DNA from: VRUE01 sp963822295
Lineage (GTDB): Bacteria > Actinomycetota > Thermoleophilia > Solirubrobacterales > 70-9
DNA: 64,000 nt
Assembly (NCBI GenBank): GCA_963822295.1
Contig: CAWGHD010000002.1
Span: 1,674,001 to 1,738,000, forward strand
Direction of reading: 5' to 3'
Numbering within the stretch: position 1 is the stretch's first letter; each line of letters starts with the position of its first letter. This document shows, one piece after another, positions 33,041-41,142 of the stretch. A program made the translations under genes and the position numbers. Under the pieces are notes generated by a model. That model searched no databases. It saw nothing but the letters and a program-made list of their open reading frames with translations, and had not been told where the DNA came from.

Positions 33041-34417
33041 ATGAGAAACCGCCGGACCATCCCCCTAGCCTGCGCCGTGCTCGCACTCGCCGTGACCGCC
33101 GCCGGCTCGACCGCCCAGACGGTCGGGGTCTCCCCCGCCCGCGAGTTCGTCCCGCGCCAGCTGATCGTCAAGCTCGAGGGCGACCGCCTGCCCAGGACCC
33201 GGGCGGTGCCGGCCGGCGTCGGCGTGCACGCCGCGGCCGAGCGGCTGCGGCGCAACCCGGCGGTCGCCTACGCGGCGCCGAACTACCTCGCGACCGCCTC
33301 CGCCGACGAGTCGCTGCTGCCCAACGACCCCGGCTCGATCCTCGCCCTGCCCGGGGTGCCCGGAGGCTGGGTCGAGAAACAGTGGAACTTCCTGCCCTGG
33401 GAAGGGGTCGGCACGGCGGTCCTCCCCACCTCGCCCGGCGGCATCGACGCGGTCGGGGCCTGGGAAAACCTGGCGGCGGTGAGGCGGCCCGGCGCCAAGG
33501 GCACCACGGTCGCGGTCCTCGACACCGGGATCGCCTACCGCGCCCACGGCAACCGCTTCCGCCGCAGCCCCGACTTCACGGCCGGGCAGTTCGTCAAGGG
33601 CTTCGACTTCGTCGCCGGGACGCGCATGCCGCTGGACCGCAACGGGCACGGCACCCACATCGCCGGGACGATCGCCGAGAAGACGAACAACGGCATCGGC
33701 CTCACCGGGCTCGCCTACCGCGCCAAGCTGATGCCGGTCCGGGTCCTGGACCGCCTCGGACGCGGTCGCGCCGACGACATCAGCGCCGGGATCAGGTTCG
33801 CCGTCGACAACGGCGCCGACGTGATCAACATGAGCTTCAACTTCGGCTGCCGCAAGAAGGTCCCGAGCGTGGTCCAGGCGGTCCGCTACGCGACCGCCCA
33901 CGGTGTCGTCGCCATTGCCTCCGCCGGCAACGTCGGGTCGGAGACCTGCGTCTCGCCGCCGGCGACGATCCCCGGCGTGATCGGGGTCGGCGGCACCACC
34001 GAGGGCGCCTGCATCGGCAACTACTCGCTGGCCGGAGAGGACGTCGACGTCGTCGCCCCGGGCGGCGGCGAAGCGGCCGCCGGCTGCGCCTCGGTGCTGA
34101 CGCAGCCCGTCTTCCAGGTGACCTTCAAAGAAGGCAAGGAGCGGCGCTTCGCGGAGCCGGACAACTACGTCGGCACCTCGATGGCCGCCGCGCACGTCTC
34201 CGGCGTCGCCGCGATGGTCCTGGTCAGCGGCGTGATCGACCGCAAGAAGAAGGGCGCGGCGATCCCGATCCAGGTCACGGACAGGTTGAAGCGGACGGCG
34301 CGCAGCCTCGGCCTCGTTCCGACGCTCGAGGGCGCCGGCCTGATCGATGCCGCCCGGGCGACCGATCCCGAGTGCCAGCTCGCCTGCTTCTCCGGCAAGC
34401 AGCGCGCCTCGCGCTGA
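33041..34417 (+). CDS. Secreted subtilisin-like serine protease (peptidase S8)
   Basis: A 458-residue exported subtilase. A short signal peptide (IPLACAVLALAVTAAGSTAQ) precedes a compact propeptide with the inhibitor-like PRQLIVKLEGDRLPRTRAVP and an AAERLRRNPAVAYAAPNY segment. The catalytic triad is intact: Asp in TVAVLDTGIAY, His in RNGHGTHIAGTIAE and Ser in VGTSMAAAHVSGVAAM. The oxyanion Asn is in IASAGNVG. Extra cysteines suggest disulphides in the mature enzyme. No C-terminal anchor is visible, so it is probably released or loosely held. It could process the large surface proteins nearby, though that is only positional inference. ATG 33041 follows a 90-bp gap from divergent tadA. Confidence 0.92.
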   Translation: MRNRRTIPLACAVLALAVTAAGSTAQTVGVSPAREFVPRQLIVKLEGDRLPRTRAVPAGVGVHAAAERLRRNPAVAYAAPNYLATASADESLLPNDPGSILALPGVPGGWVEKQWNFLPWEGVGTAVLPTSPGGIDAVGAWENLAAVRRPGAKGTTVAVLDTGIAYRAHGNRFRRSPDFTAGQFVKGFDFVAGTRMPLDRNGHGTHIAGTIAEKTNNGIGLTGLAYRAKLMPVRVLDRLGRGRADDISAGIRFAVDNGADVINMSFNFGCRKKVPSVVQAVRYATAHGVVAIASAGNVGSETCVSPPATIPGVIGVGGTTEGACIGNYSLAGEDVDVVAPGGGEAAAGCASVLTQPVFQVTFKEGKERRFAEPDNYVGTSMAAAHVSGVAAMVLVSGVIDRKKKGAAIPIQVTDRLKRTARSLGLVPTLEGAGLIDAARATDPECQLACFSGKQRASR

Positions 34418-34423
34418 GCGCGC

Positions 34424-34867
34424 TCAGGTCGTGCGGACGATGATCACGCTGCAGGGAGCGTGATGGGAGACCTTGTTGGGAACGCTGCCGAGCAGGAAGC
34501 GCCTGGCGCCGGCCATCCCCTTGTTGCCGACGACGATCAGGTCGGCCTTGGTCTGCTCGGCGACGTTGAGGATCGCCTCGGCCGGGTCTCCCTCGACCGG
34601 ATGGGTCTGGGCCTCGATCCCCTCCTTCTTCGCCTCCGCGGCCGCCGAGTCGAGGACGAGGTTGATGTCCTCGCGCGGCCCGAGCTCGTACTGGACGTCG
34701 GCGGGCGCCTGGATCTGGTCCTCTCCGGCGCGCTTCTGCGCGGCGGGAGCGTAGGCGCTGACGATGCTGAGCGTGGCGCCGGAGAGCTTGGCGAGGTCAG
34801 TCGCCTGGCGGACCGCCTCCCCGGCAGTCTGCGAGCCATCGGTGCCGACCACAATGCGAGTGAACAC
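34424..34867 (-). CDS. Universal stress protein (UspA family)
   Basis: A 147-residue single-domain universal stress protein. FTRIVVGTDGSQTAGEAVRQ gives the first strand and helix. The ATP-binding motif near the C-terminus reads VVGNKGMAGARRFLLGSVPN followed by KVSHHAPCSVIIVR, which matches the GxxGx9G(S/T) pattern of ATP-binding Usps. Such proteins usually respond to starvation, hypoxia or stress. The start is GTG at 34867 with AGGAGGCGGGGC immediately upstream, one of the clearer ribosome binding sites in the window. Confidence 0.9.
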   Translation of the reverse strand: MFTRIVVGTDGSQTAGEAVRQATDLAKLSGATLSIVSAYAPAAQKRAGEDQIQAPADVQYELGPREDINLVLDSAAAEAKKEGIEAQTHPVEGDPAEAILNVAEQTKADLIVVGNKGMAGARRFLLGSVPNKVSHHAPCSVIIVRTT

Positions 34868-34905
34868 GCCCCGCCTCCTCTACTCGTAGCTGAACGGCGC
34901 TGATA

Positions 34906-35082
34906 CTAACGGCGCGACTGGGCCTCGTCGTTAACGCCTCGCGTGTCCTCGGCGGGCAGCCAGCGAAAGCCGTCGCCGAGGATCTCCGTGGGCGTCGTCG
35001 CCAGGCGGTAGCTGGCGATCGCCATCGAGGCCAGCAGGCAGACGACGAGGATGACCATCCCGGCTTTCCAGAGAGTGGGCAC
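34906..35082 (-). CDS. Small single-pass membrane protein (58 residues)
   Basis: A short gene read MPTLWKAGMVILVVCLLASM, then AIASYRLATTPTEIL and a soluble tail ending NDEAQSRR. Residues about 8-27 form one transmembrane helix. The tail (about 31-58) is hydrophilic. The start is GTG at 35082. TAGGCT lies exactly 6 bases before it, the same leaderless-type layout as its divergent neighbour at 35128, which supports a real gene. Function is unknown. It is upstream of uspA on the same strand and may be transcribed with it. Confidence 0.6.
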   Translation of the reverse strand: MPTLWKAGMVILVVCLLASMAIASYRLATTPTEILGDGFRWLPAEDTRGVNDEAQSRR

Positions 35083-35127
35083 CGGCGCAGCCTAGCCGTG
35101 CCGGGGCGCCGCGGTTAGGGTGGGCGG

Positions 35128-35841
35128 ATGGACAAGGTCGCCGACGGGGTCTGGCTGCTGCGGGGAGACCTCGGCAAGTCGATGAACGTCTACTTCATCG
35201 AGGACGGGGACGGCGTCGTCCAGTTCGACGCGGGCAGCAAGGCGATGACGAAGGCGGCGAAGGCGGCCGCCGAGGAGCTCGGCGGCCTGAAGAAGATCGT
35301 CCTCGGCCACGGCCACGCCGACCACCGGGGAACGGCTCCTTATATGGGGGTGCCGGTCTTCGCCCATCCCGACGAGGTCGCCGACGCCGAAAGCGATGCC
35401 GCGATCGACTCCTACATGGAGATCTCGACGCTGCCGGCGCTGCGGGCCCGTCTCGTCTACCCCCTGCTGATGAGGAAATGGGACGGCGGCCCGGTGAACA
35501 TCGACGGCACGGTCACCGAGGGGGACAGGGTCGCCGGCTTCGAGGTCGTCGAGTTCCCCGGCCACGCCCACGGGCTGATCGGCCTCTGGCGCGAGAGCGA
35601 CCGCGTGGCCCTGGTCAGCGACGTCGTCTACCTGATCGACTCGGTGAAGCTGGGCAAGCCGCTGCCCCCCGGCGAGGCGAGCGTTCCCCACCCCGCCTGG
35701 GCCTGGGACCACGCCAAGGCGAAGGAGTCGGTGCGCAAGCTCGCGGCGCTCGACCCGGCCATCGTCGGAGCCGGCCACGCCGAGCCGCTGGTGGGGGACA
35801 GCCTGCGCGAGCCCCTGGAACGCGCGGCCGAGAAGTACTGA
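35128..35841 (+). CDS. Metallo-beta-lactamase-fold hydrolase
   Basis: A 237-residue MBL-fold protein. The metal-binding motif is GHGHADHRG (HxHxDH), with further ligands likely His in FPGHAHGL, Asp in LVSDVVYL and His in GAGHAEPL. The N-terminal DGVWLLRGDLGKSMNVYFIE is typical of small glyoxalase II/lactonase-like members. The substrate cannot be assigned. ATG 35128 is preceded by TAGGGT at 6 bases, so the mRNA is probably leaderless. The large membrane-protein gene follows after 22 bp and is likely co-transcribed. Confidence 0.88.
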   Translation: MDKVADGVWLLRGDLGKSMNVYFIEDGDGVVQFDAGSKAMTKAAKAAAEELGGLKKIVLGHGHADHRGTAPYMGVPVFAHPDEVADAESDAAIDSYMEISTLPALRARLVYPLLMRKWDGGPVNIDGTVTEGDRVAGFEVVEFPGHAHGLIGLWRESDRVALVSDVVYLIDSVKLGKPLPPGEASVPHPAWAWDHAKAKESVRKLAALDPAIVGAGHAEPLVGDSLREPLERAAEKY

Positions 35842-35863
35842 GTCGGTAGTTTCCGGCCCTCAA

Positions 35864-38182
35864 ATGCTCGGTACCTACGCCTCGGCGGCATTGATCTGCG
35901 CCGCCTCGCTGCTCGTCGGACGCGCTCTGCTCTCCGTCTCCGGAAGGCGCGAGTGGTCGTGGTTGGAGCCGGCGGTCGGGTTCGGCGCGATCGTCACCGT
36001 CACCGGCCTGCTGGCCAGGGTCGTCGGCCACGGCACGACGGCGACGCTCGGGGCGCTGGCCCTGGTCCTCGGCGCCGCGGCGATCTGCCGGCGCGACCGC
36101 CCCGACGCCCGCGGCGCCCTGCGAGAGGGCCTGCCGGTTGCGATCGCGATCGCACTCGTGCTGGCGATCCCGTTCCTGGTCAGCGGGCGCTGGGGCCTGA
36201 TCGGCGTCGGCTTCAACAACGACCTCGGCCTGCACCTGGCCTGGGCGGAGTGGCTGCGCAGCGGCTTCGGGCCCGAGCCCTTCGGCGGCTACCCGCTGGG
36301 CCCGCACGGGCTCGCGGTCGCGGTGGCGGCGGTTCCGGGGCTGACGATCGGGCAGGCGTTCCTCGGCGAGATCTTCGCGATCAGCATCCTCATGGGCCTG
36401 ACCGCCCTGGGGGCGCTCAGGGAGCTGCCCCCGGTGCGCCGGGCGCTCGCCGCGCTGATGGTGGCGATCACCTACCTCGCCGCCTCCTACTTCGCCCAGG
36501 GCGCCTTCAAGGAGACCGCCGAGGCGCTCTTCGTGCTCGCCGTCGCGTTGGCGCTGCGCGACCCGGGCCGGTTCCCCGCCGGGCGCTCGGCCCGACTTCG
36601 CTTCCTCCTCCCCTACCTCGCCCTCGCCGGCGGCGCCTTCTTCGCGTACAGCTTCGCCGGGCTCGCCTGGCCGGTCGCGATCGTGGCGCTCTGGAGCCTG
36701 ACCCTGGCCCCCGTGCGCAGGGCCCTGCATCCGCGCAGGCTGCTGCGCACGCTGCTGCGGCCGGCGACGCTGGTCGCGCTGCTCGTCGTCGCCGGCCTCG
36801 GCGTGCTCGCCCTGGTCGGCCCGTTCGGCTTCGGCGGCGGCTTCAACAAGGTCGCCGGCAGCAACACCTACGGGCCGGTCTCCCCGGTCGAGGCGCTCGG
36901 CGTCTGGCCGACCTCCAACTACCGGCTCGACGCCGGCGGCGGCGCCAACATGAGCGGCCTGGCCGGCGTGCTCGGCGCCCTGGCGCTGATCGTGGGGGCG
37001 ATCTGGTGGCTGCGCAGGCGCGACTACGCGGTGCCGATCGCGCTGGCTGCCTGCATCGGCCTCTACCTCGTCTCGCTGCCGACGAGCGGCGACTACTCCT
37101 CGGCGAAGGCATTGATGATCGGCGCGCCGCTGGCGATGCTGGTCGCGATCCGGCCGCTGCTGAGCGAGCTGGGCTGGTCGCCGCCGCGGCGCCTCGCCTG
37201 GGGGGCGCTGGCGGTCGTGTTCAGCTGCGGCGCCCTCTACTCGAGCTTCCTGGCGCTCCGCGACGCGCCGATCGGGCCGCCCGGGCACGGCTCGGAGCTG
37301 AGCGCGTTCCTGCCGATCGTGCGCGGCCAGCCGGTCCTCTATGCGGGGCAGGACCGCTACGCCGCCTACCAGCTGCTCGGCGCCGACACCCATGTGCCGC
37401 TGGTCGAGTTCCCCGACGAGGACGTCGAGCAGAACCTGGAGAAGCCCTTCGACACCGGCGACGCCTACAGCCCGGTCGACTTCGACTCCTTCAACCGCTC
37501 GACCCTGAACAGCTTCCCCTACGTGATTACGGGCCGGGCCGCCTGGAACAGCGAACCACCGCCGGGGACCTTCCGCCGCATCGCCGCCACCCCGTCCTAC
37601 CTGCTCTGGGAAAAGGTCGCCGACCCGCCGCACGATCGCCACGTGCTGCTGGAGGGAACCGAGCCGGCCGCGATCGCCGACTGCGCCGCGCCGGAGATCG
37701 CGATCCTCACCGGGTACCCGGGCCGCGCCTCGCTCTTCCCGGACGCCGTCGTCGGCCTCAAGTCGAGCTGGAGCCCCGACAGCCTGCTCGGCACCGGCGA
37801 GCGGGCGACCCAGGTCCTCGACCTCCCGGCCGGCCGCTGGCTGCTCTCGCTCCAGTACTTCTCGCCCTTCGACCTGACGTTGAGCGCGCCCGGCCTGCGC
37901 GAGGAGCTGCCGGCGGCGCTCGACGGACGGCGTCCCAACACGATCAGCCTCGCCAACAACGGCCAGTTCTGGCCGGCGGGAGAGCTGGTCAGCGAGGGCG
38001 GCCCGATCGAGGTCGCGATCTCCTCGGAGGAGGCATCGGCGATCCAGAGGCTGAGCGGCTACGAAGCGAGGGGCTCGCTCGGCGAGCTGGTCGCGGTGCG
38101 CGACGAGCCGCACCGGATCGTGCCCCTGCGCGAGGCGTGCGGTCACTGGCTCGACTGGTTCGAATCAGAGACCGCCCCTTAG
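35864..38182 (+). CDS. Large polytopic membrane protein, GT-C-like
   Basis: A 772-residue protein. About ten to twelve hydrophobic segments fill residues 1-470 (VAIAIALVLAIPFLVSG, LVALLVVAGLGVLALVG, LAWGALAVVFSCGALYSSFL). A periplasmic C-terminal domain of about 300 residues follows (LSAFLPIVRGQPVLYAG...). An early extracytoplasmic loop, GVGFNNDLGLHLAWAEWLRS, contains an acidic residue near TM3, as in GT-C glycosyltransferases and related lipid-linked sugar enzymes. The architecture resembles actinobacterial arabinosyl/mannosyl-like or DUF-type membrane proteins, but I cannot assign a reaction. No close named family is recognised. It is in an operon with the MBL-fold gene. Confidence 0.65.
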   Translation: MLGTYASAALICAASLLVGRALLSVSGRREWSWLEPAVGFGAIVTVTGLLARVVGHGTTATLGALALVLGAAAICRRDRPDARGALREGLPVAIAIALVLAIPFLVSGRWGLIGVGFNNDLGLHLAWAEWLRSGFGPEPFGGYPLGPHGLAVAVAAVPGLTIGQAFLGEIFAISILMGLTALGALRELPPVRRALAALMVAITYLAASYFAQGAFKETAEALFVLAVALALRDPGRFPAGRSARLRFLLPYLALAGGAFFAYSFAGLAWPVAIVALWSLTLAPVRRALHPRRLLRTLLRPATLVALLVVAGLGVLALVGPFGFGGGFNKVAGSNTYGPVSPVEALGVWPTSNYRLDAGGGANMSGLAGVLGALALIVGAIWWLRRRDYAVPIALAACIGLYLVSLPTSGDYSSAKALMIGAPLAMLVAIRPLLSELGWSPPRRLAWGALAVVFSCGALYSSFLALRDAPIGPPGHGSELSAFLPIVRGQPVLYAGQDRYAAYQLLGADTHVPLVEFPDEDVEQNLEKPFDTGDAYSPVDFDSFNRSTLNSFPYVITGRAAWNSEPPPGTFRRIAATPSYLLWEKVADPPHDRHVLLEGTEPAAIADCAAPEIAILTGYPGRASLFPDAVVGLKSSWSPDSLLGTGERATQVLDLPAGRWLLSLQYFSPFDLTLSAPGLREELPAALDGRRPNTISLANNGQFWPAGELVSEGGPIEVAISSEEASAIQRLSGYEARGSLGELVAVRDEPHRIVPLREACGHWLDWFESETAP

Positions 38183-38196
38183 GGCTGTCACCGCGA

Positions 38197-39126
38197 CTAG
38201 ACGGCTTTAGAGGCGATGCGATCTTGTGGGACGCGGACGACGTCGTAGATGGCGCCGGTCTTCTCGAGGCCGTCGATGACCAGCGCCGAGACGTCCACCT
38301 GCCAACGGCCGAGGCCGTGGGTCGCTGAGGTCGGGAAGGCGTGGTGGTTGTTGTGCCAGGCCTCGCCGAAGGTCGGGATCGCGATCAGCGCCAGGTTGCG
38401 TGACTCGTCGGCGGTGTCGAAGTCGCGATTGCCGAAGACATGGCAGAGCGAGTTGATGCTGTAGGTGAAGTGGTGGAGGACGAAGACCCGGACGAGGCCG
38501 CCCCAGAGCAGCCCGGTGAGGGCCGCGAACAGGGTGCCGCCGATGATCCAGCCGAGGAAGAAGGGCAGCAGCAGCCCGCCGATCGCCCAGAGCAGGAAGG
38601 TGCGGTCCACCCAGTTGATGATCGGGTCCTTGATCAGGTCCGGCGCGAAGCGCTCCTTGTTGCCGCGCTGCGTGTGGATGAAGAGCCACCCCATGTGGGC
38701 GTGGAAGAGGCCGCGCATGGCGCCGCTCCAGCCGTGGCCGTGATCGACGTGGGGGCTGTGCGGGTCGCCGACTTCGTCGGAGAAGGCGTGGTGCTTGCGG
38801 TGGTCCGCGACCCAGGAGATGACCGGCCCCTCGATCGCCGCCGAGCCGAGGATCGCGAGCAGGCGGTGCAGCCACGGCTTGGCCTTGAAGGCACGATGGG
38901 TCAGGTGGCGGTGGAAGCCGACCGTGATCCCGATCCCGGTGAAGAAGTACATGCCTCCGAAGAGGAAGACGTCGCTCCAGTGCAGGGCGCTTCCCCAGAC
39001 CTGCCAGGCGGCGAGGCCGAGGGCGACGAAGGGCACCGCCGTGACCAGCCCGGTGATGATCCTGTCGCGGGTCTCGTTGGCGACCGGCTGAATGTCTGAG
39101 GGAAGGGGTCCCGCGCTGCTCTCCAT
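38197..39126 (-). CDS. Acyl-CoA desaturase (membrane fatty acid desaturase)
   Basis: A 309-residue integral membrane di-iron desaturase. All three histidine boxes are present: HRHLTHR, HRKHHAF and HNNHHAF. Four hydrophobic segments surround them (ITGLVTAVPFVALGLAAW, VFLFGGMYFFTGIGITVGF, TFLLWAIGGLLLPFFLGW, LFAALTGLLWGGLVRVFVL). It is of the delta-9 stearoyl-CoA type that introduces a cis double bond using O2 and an electron donor. I chose ATG 39126 (MESSAGPLPSD), with TATCAT 9 bases upstream; the longer frame upstream lacks family similarity. It is divergent from a cyclopropane-synthase gene, so one lipid is both desaturated and cyclopropanated. Confidence 0.92.
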   Translation of the reverse strand: MESSAGPLPSDIQPVANETRDRIITGLVTAVPFVALGLAAWQVWGSALHWSDVFLFGGMYFFTGIGITVGFHRHLTHRAFKAKPWLHRLLAILGSAAIEGPVISWVADHRKHHAFSDEVGDPHSPHVDHGHGWSGAMRGLFHAHMGWLFIHTQRGNKERFAPDLIKDPIINWVDRTFLLWAIGGLLLPFFLGWIIGGTLFAALTGLLWGGLVRVFVLHHFTYSINSLCHVFGNRDFDTADESRNLALIAIPTFGEAWHNNHHAFPTSATHGLGRWQVDVSALVIDGLEKTGAIYDVVRVPQDRIASKAV

Positions 39127-39193
39127 GCCTGGCCGATGATACGCGCCGCGCCAGCCCGCGACAAAACCCGTGGCCGGGACTATGCTCGGCTGG

Positions 39194-40405
39194 ATGGCGT
39201 TCGCGAGCACAGCGCCGTTGCGCCGTGAGATCGAGGCCCGCATACCCGACCGGCCCTTCACCGTCGAGTTCTGGGACGGAACCCGTCTGCCGGCCACGGA
39301 CACGAACGGCGGCGGCCCGACCTTCTTCGTGCGCTCGCCGCGCGCCGCCGCCCACGTCCTGCGCGCGCCCGGCCAGCTCGGCCTCGGGCGCGCCTACGTC
39401 AGCGGCGAGCTGGAGGTCGACGACCTCGACGGGGTGATCGCGCTGCTCGACGGCTGGAAGCCGCCGCCGCTCGACGGCGCCGACAAGCGCAGGCTGTTGC
39501 TCGGGGCGGTGCGGGCGGCCGGGCTGACCGCTCCGCCGCGCCTGCCCGACGCCGAGCTGCAGCCGAGCGGGCGCCGCCACTCGAAGGAGCGTGACGCGCG
39601 CGCCGTCCGCCACCACTACGACGTCTCCAACGAGTTCTTCGCCCTCTTCCTCGACGACTCGATGACCTACAGCTGCGCCGTCTTCCGCGACGGGGCCGAG
39701 ACCCTCGAGCAGGCCCAGGAGGCGAAGCTCGAGATGGTCTGCCGCAAGCTGGGCCTGAAGGAGGGGGAGCGGGTGCTCGACGTCGGCTGCGGCTGGGGGG
39801 CCTTCCCGTTGTGGGCCGCGACCCGCCACGGCGTGAGCGTCGTCGGGATCACGCTCTCGCCGCCGCAGGCCGAGAAAGCGCGGCAGCGGGCAGAGGCGGC
39901 CGGGGTCGCCGACCGCGTCGAGATCCGCGTCATGGACTACCGCGACCTCTCCGGCGAGCGCTTCGACGCTATCGCCAGCATCGGCATGGTCGAGCACGTC
40001 GGCGTCGAGAACATCGACGTCTACGCGCGCACCCTCGCCGGCCTGCTCGAGCCCGGCGGGCGCCTGATCAACCACGGGATCACCCGCCTCCGCCACAGCG
40101 ACCCGGAGGCCGGGCCCTTCTCGGAGCGCTACGTCTTTCCCGACGCCGCGCCGCTTCACCTGTCGCGGAACCTGCTGGCGCTCGAACGGGCCGGCTTCGT
40201 CGTCCGCCACGTCGAGGAGTTCGGCGCCGACTACGCCGAGACGCTGCGCCACTGGGCCCGCCGCCTCGACGAGAACCTCGACGACGCCGTCCGCCTCGCC
40301 GGCCCCGAGCGCGTCCGCGTCTGGCGCCTCTACCTGCGCGCCGCCCGCAACGGCTTCGAGACCGGCTTCACGTCGATCTACCAGGCACGCTGCACGCTGG
40401 GCTGA
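39194..40405 (+). CDS. Cyclopropane-fatty-acyl-phospholipid synthase family methyltransferase
   Basis: About 403 residues. The N-terminal domain resembles CFA synthase/SAM-dependent lipid methylases (FTVEFWDGTRLPATD, then FFVRSPRAAAHVL), and the C-terminal half is a SAM methyltransferase: HHYDVSNEFFALFLDDSMTY is the CFA signature, VLDVGCGWGAFPLWAA the SAM loop and SIGMVEHVG the catalytic region. It adds a methylene or methyl group to unsaturated acyl chains. ATG 39194 is chosen because TATGCT (39181-39186) lies exactly 7 bases upstream; GTG 39170 and ATG 39182 are alternatives. Paired divergently with the desaturase. Confidence 0.9.
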   Translation: MAFASTAPLRREIEARIPDRPFTVEFWDGTRLPATDTNGGGPTFFVRSPRAAAHVLRAPGQLGLGRAYVSGELEVDDLDGVIALLDGWKPPPLDGADKRRLLLGAVRAAGLTAPPRLPDAELQPSGRRHSKERDARAVRHHYDVSNEFFALFLDDSMTYSCAVFRDGAETLEQAQEAKLEMVCRKLGLKEGERVLDVGCGWGAFPLWAATRHGVSVVGITLSPPQAEKARQRAEAAGVADRVEIRVMDYRDLSGERFDAIASIGMVEHVGVENIDVYARTLAGLLEPGGRLINHGITRLRHSDPEAGPFSERYVFPDAAPLHLSRNLLALERAGFVVRHVEEFGADYAETLRHWARRLDENLDDAVRLAGPERVRVWRLYLRAARNGFETGFTSIYQARCTLG

Positions 40406-40408
40406 GAA

Positions 40409-40453
40409 ATCGCATCAACTTCGCCATGCATCGCCTGGCAAAGTTGATGCGAT
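40409..40453. terminator. 13-bp perfect inverted repeat between convergent genes
   Basis: ATCGCATCAACTT (40409-40421) and AAGTTGATGCGAT (40441-40453) form a perfect 13-bp stem. After one mismatch it continues as GCCA/TGGC, leaving a 9-base loop. It lies between the cyclopropane-synthase and HAD hydrolase stop codons and probably ends both transcripts. There is no T-run, so it is of the structure-only type. Confidence 0.65.
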
Positions 40454-40460
40454 CTGAGGC

Positions 40461-41132
40461 TCAGGCGGGGAAACCGGACTCGACGGTGTCGATCGCCCAG
40501 TCGGCGCCGGCTTCGCGCAGCTCCTCCACCGAGTAGCTGCCGGTCGCGACGCCGACCACCCTGATGCCGGCGCCGTGTCCCGCCTTGATGTCGCGGGGGG
40601 TGTCGCCGACCGCGAAGCAGGCGCCCTCGTCGAGGATCCCGCCGGAGACGAGCTCGCCGCGGCGCAGGGCGGCCTTGGTCAGCTCGGTGCGATCGCGGGA
40701 GTCGGAGCCGTAGCCGCCGAAGCTGAAGAAGCGGTTGAGGCCGGCGCGGGAGAGCTTGACGTGGGCGGCCGCCTCGATGTTGCCGGTGACCAGGCCGAGC
40801 AGGACGCCGTTGTCGATCAGGCGGTCGAGCAGCGGCTCGATCCCCGGCATCACCCGGTAGCCCTCCGACTCGGCGACCGTGTCGGGCAGGTGGCGCAGGT
40901 AGGCGGCGAGCGCCCTGGCGCGCTCCGCGGGGCTGCCCTCGCGGCCGACCACCTCGCGGAAGATGATCCCCACGATCTCCGGGTCGGTCATGCCCGCGTC
41001 GGTGTGCTCGGCGACGTCGGCCTCGACCCCGTGGAGCTCGGCGAAGGCCCGCTGCCAGGCCGCCCCGCCCGCCCCGCCGCTGACGAGGATCGTCCCGTCG
41101 ATGTCGAAGAGCACCGCCCGCGTGCCGCTCAC
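40461..41132 (-). CDS. HAD-superfamily hydrolase (phosphoglycolate phosphatase-like)
   Basis: A 223-residue haloacid dehalogenase-type phosphatase. Motif I is LFDIDGTI, motif II is GLVTGNIE and motif IV is CFAVGDTPRDIKAGHGAGI. A helical cap lies between motifs I and II (HGVEADVAEHTDAGMTDPEI). The overall pattern resembles phosphoglycolate phosphatase (Gph), which salvages 2-phosphoglycolate; substrate assignment is tentative. GTG start at 41132 with GGGGGGAGCG upstream, 10 bp after the cydB stop, so it is probably the last gene of the pgi-cydAB transcript. Confidence 0.82.
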   Translation of the reverse strand: MSGTRAVLFDIDGTILVSGGAGGAAWQRAFAELHGVEADVAEHTDAGMTDPEIVGIIFREVVGREGSPAERARALAAYLRHLPDTVAESEGYRVMPGIEPLLDRLIDNGVLLGLVTGNIEAAAHVKLSRAGLNRFFSFGGYGSDSRDRTELTKAALRRGELVSGGILDEGACFAVGDTPRDIKAGHGAGIRVVGVATGSYSVEELREAGADWAIDTVESGFPA

Positions 41133-41142
41133 CGCTCCCCCC

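Noticed and set aside
35615..38146. An 843-codon minus-strand frame opposite the polytopic membrane protein
   Set aside because: Arg/Gln/Glu-rich low-complexity translation, antisense to a gene with clear TM segments.
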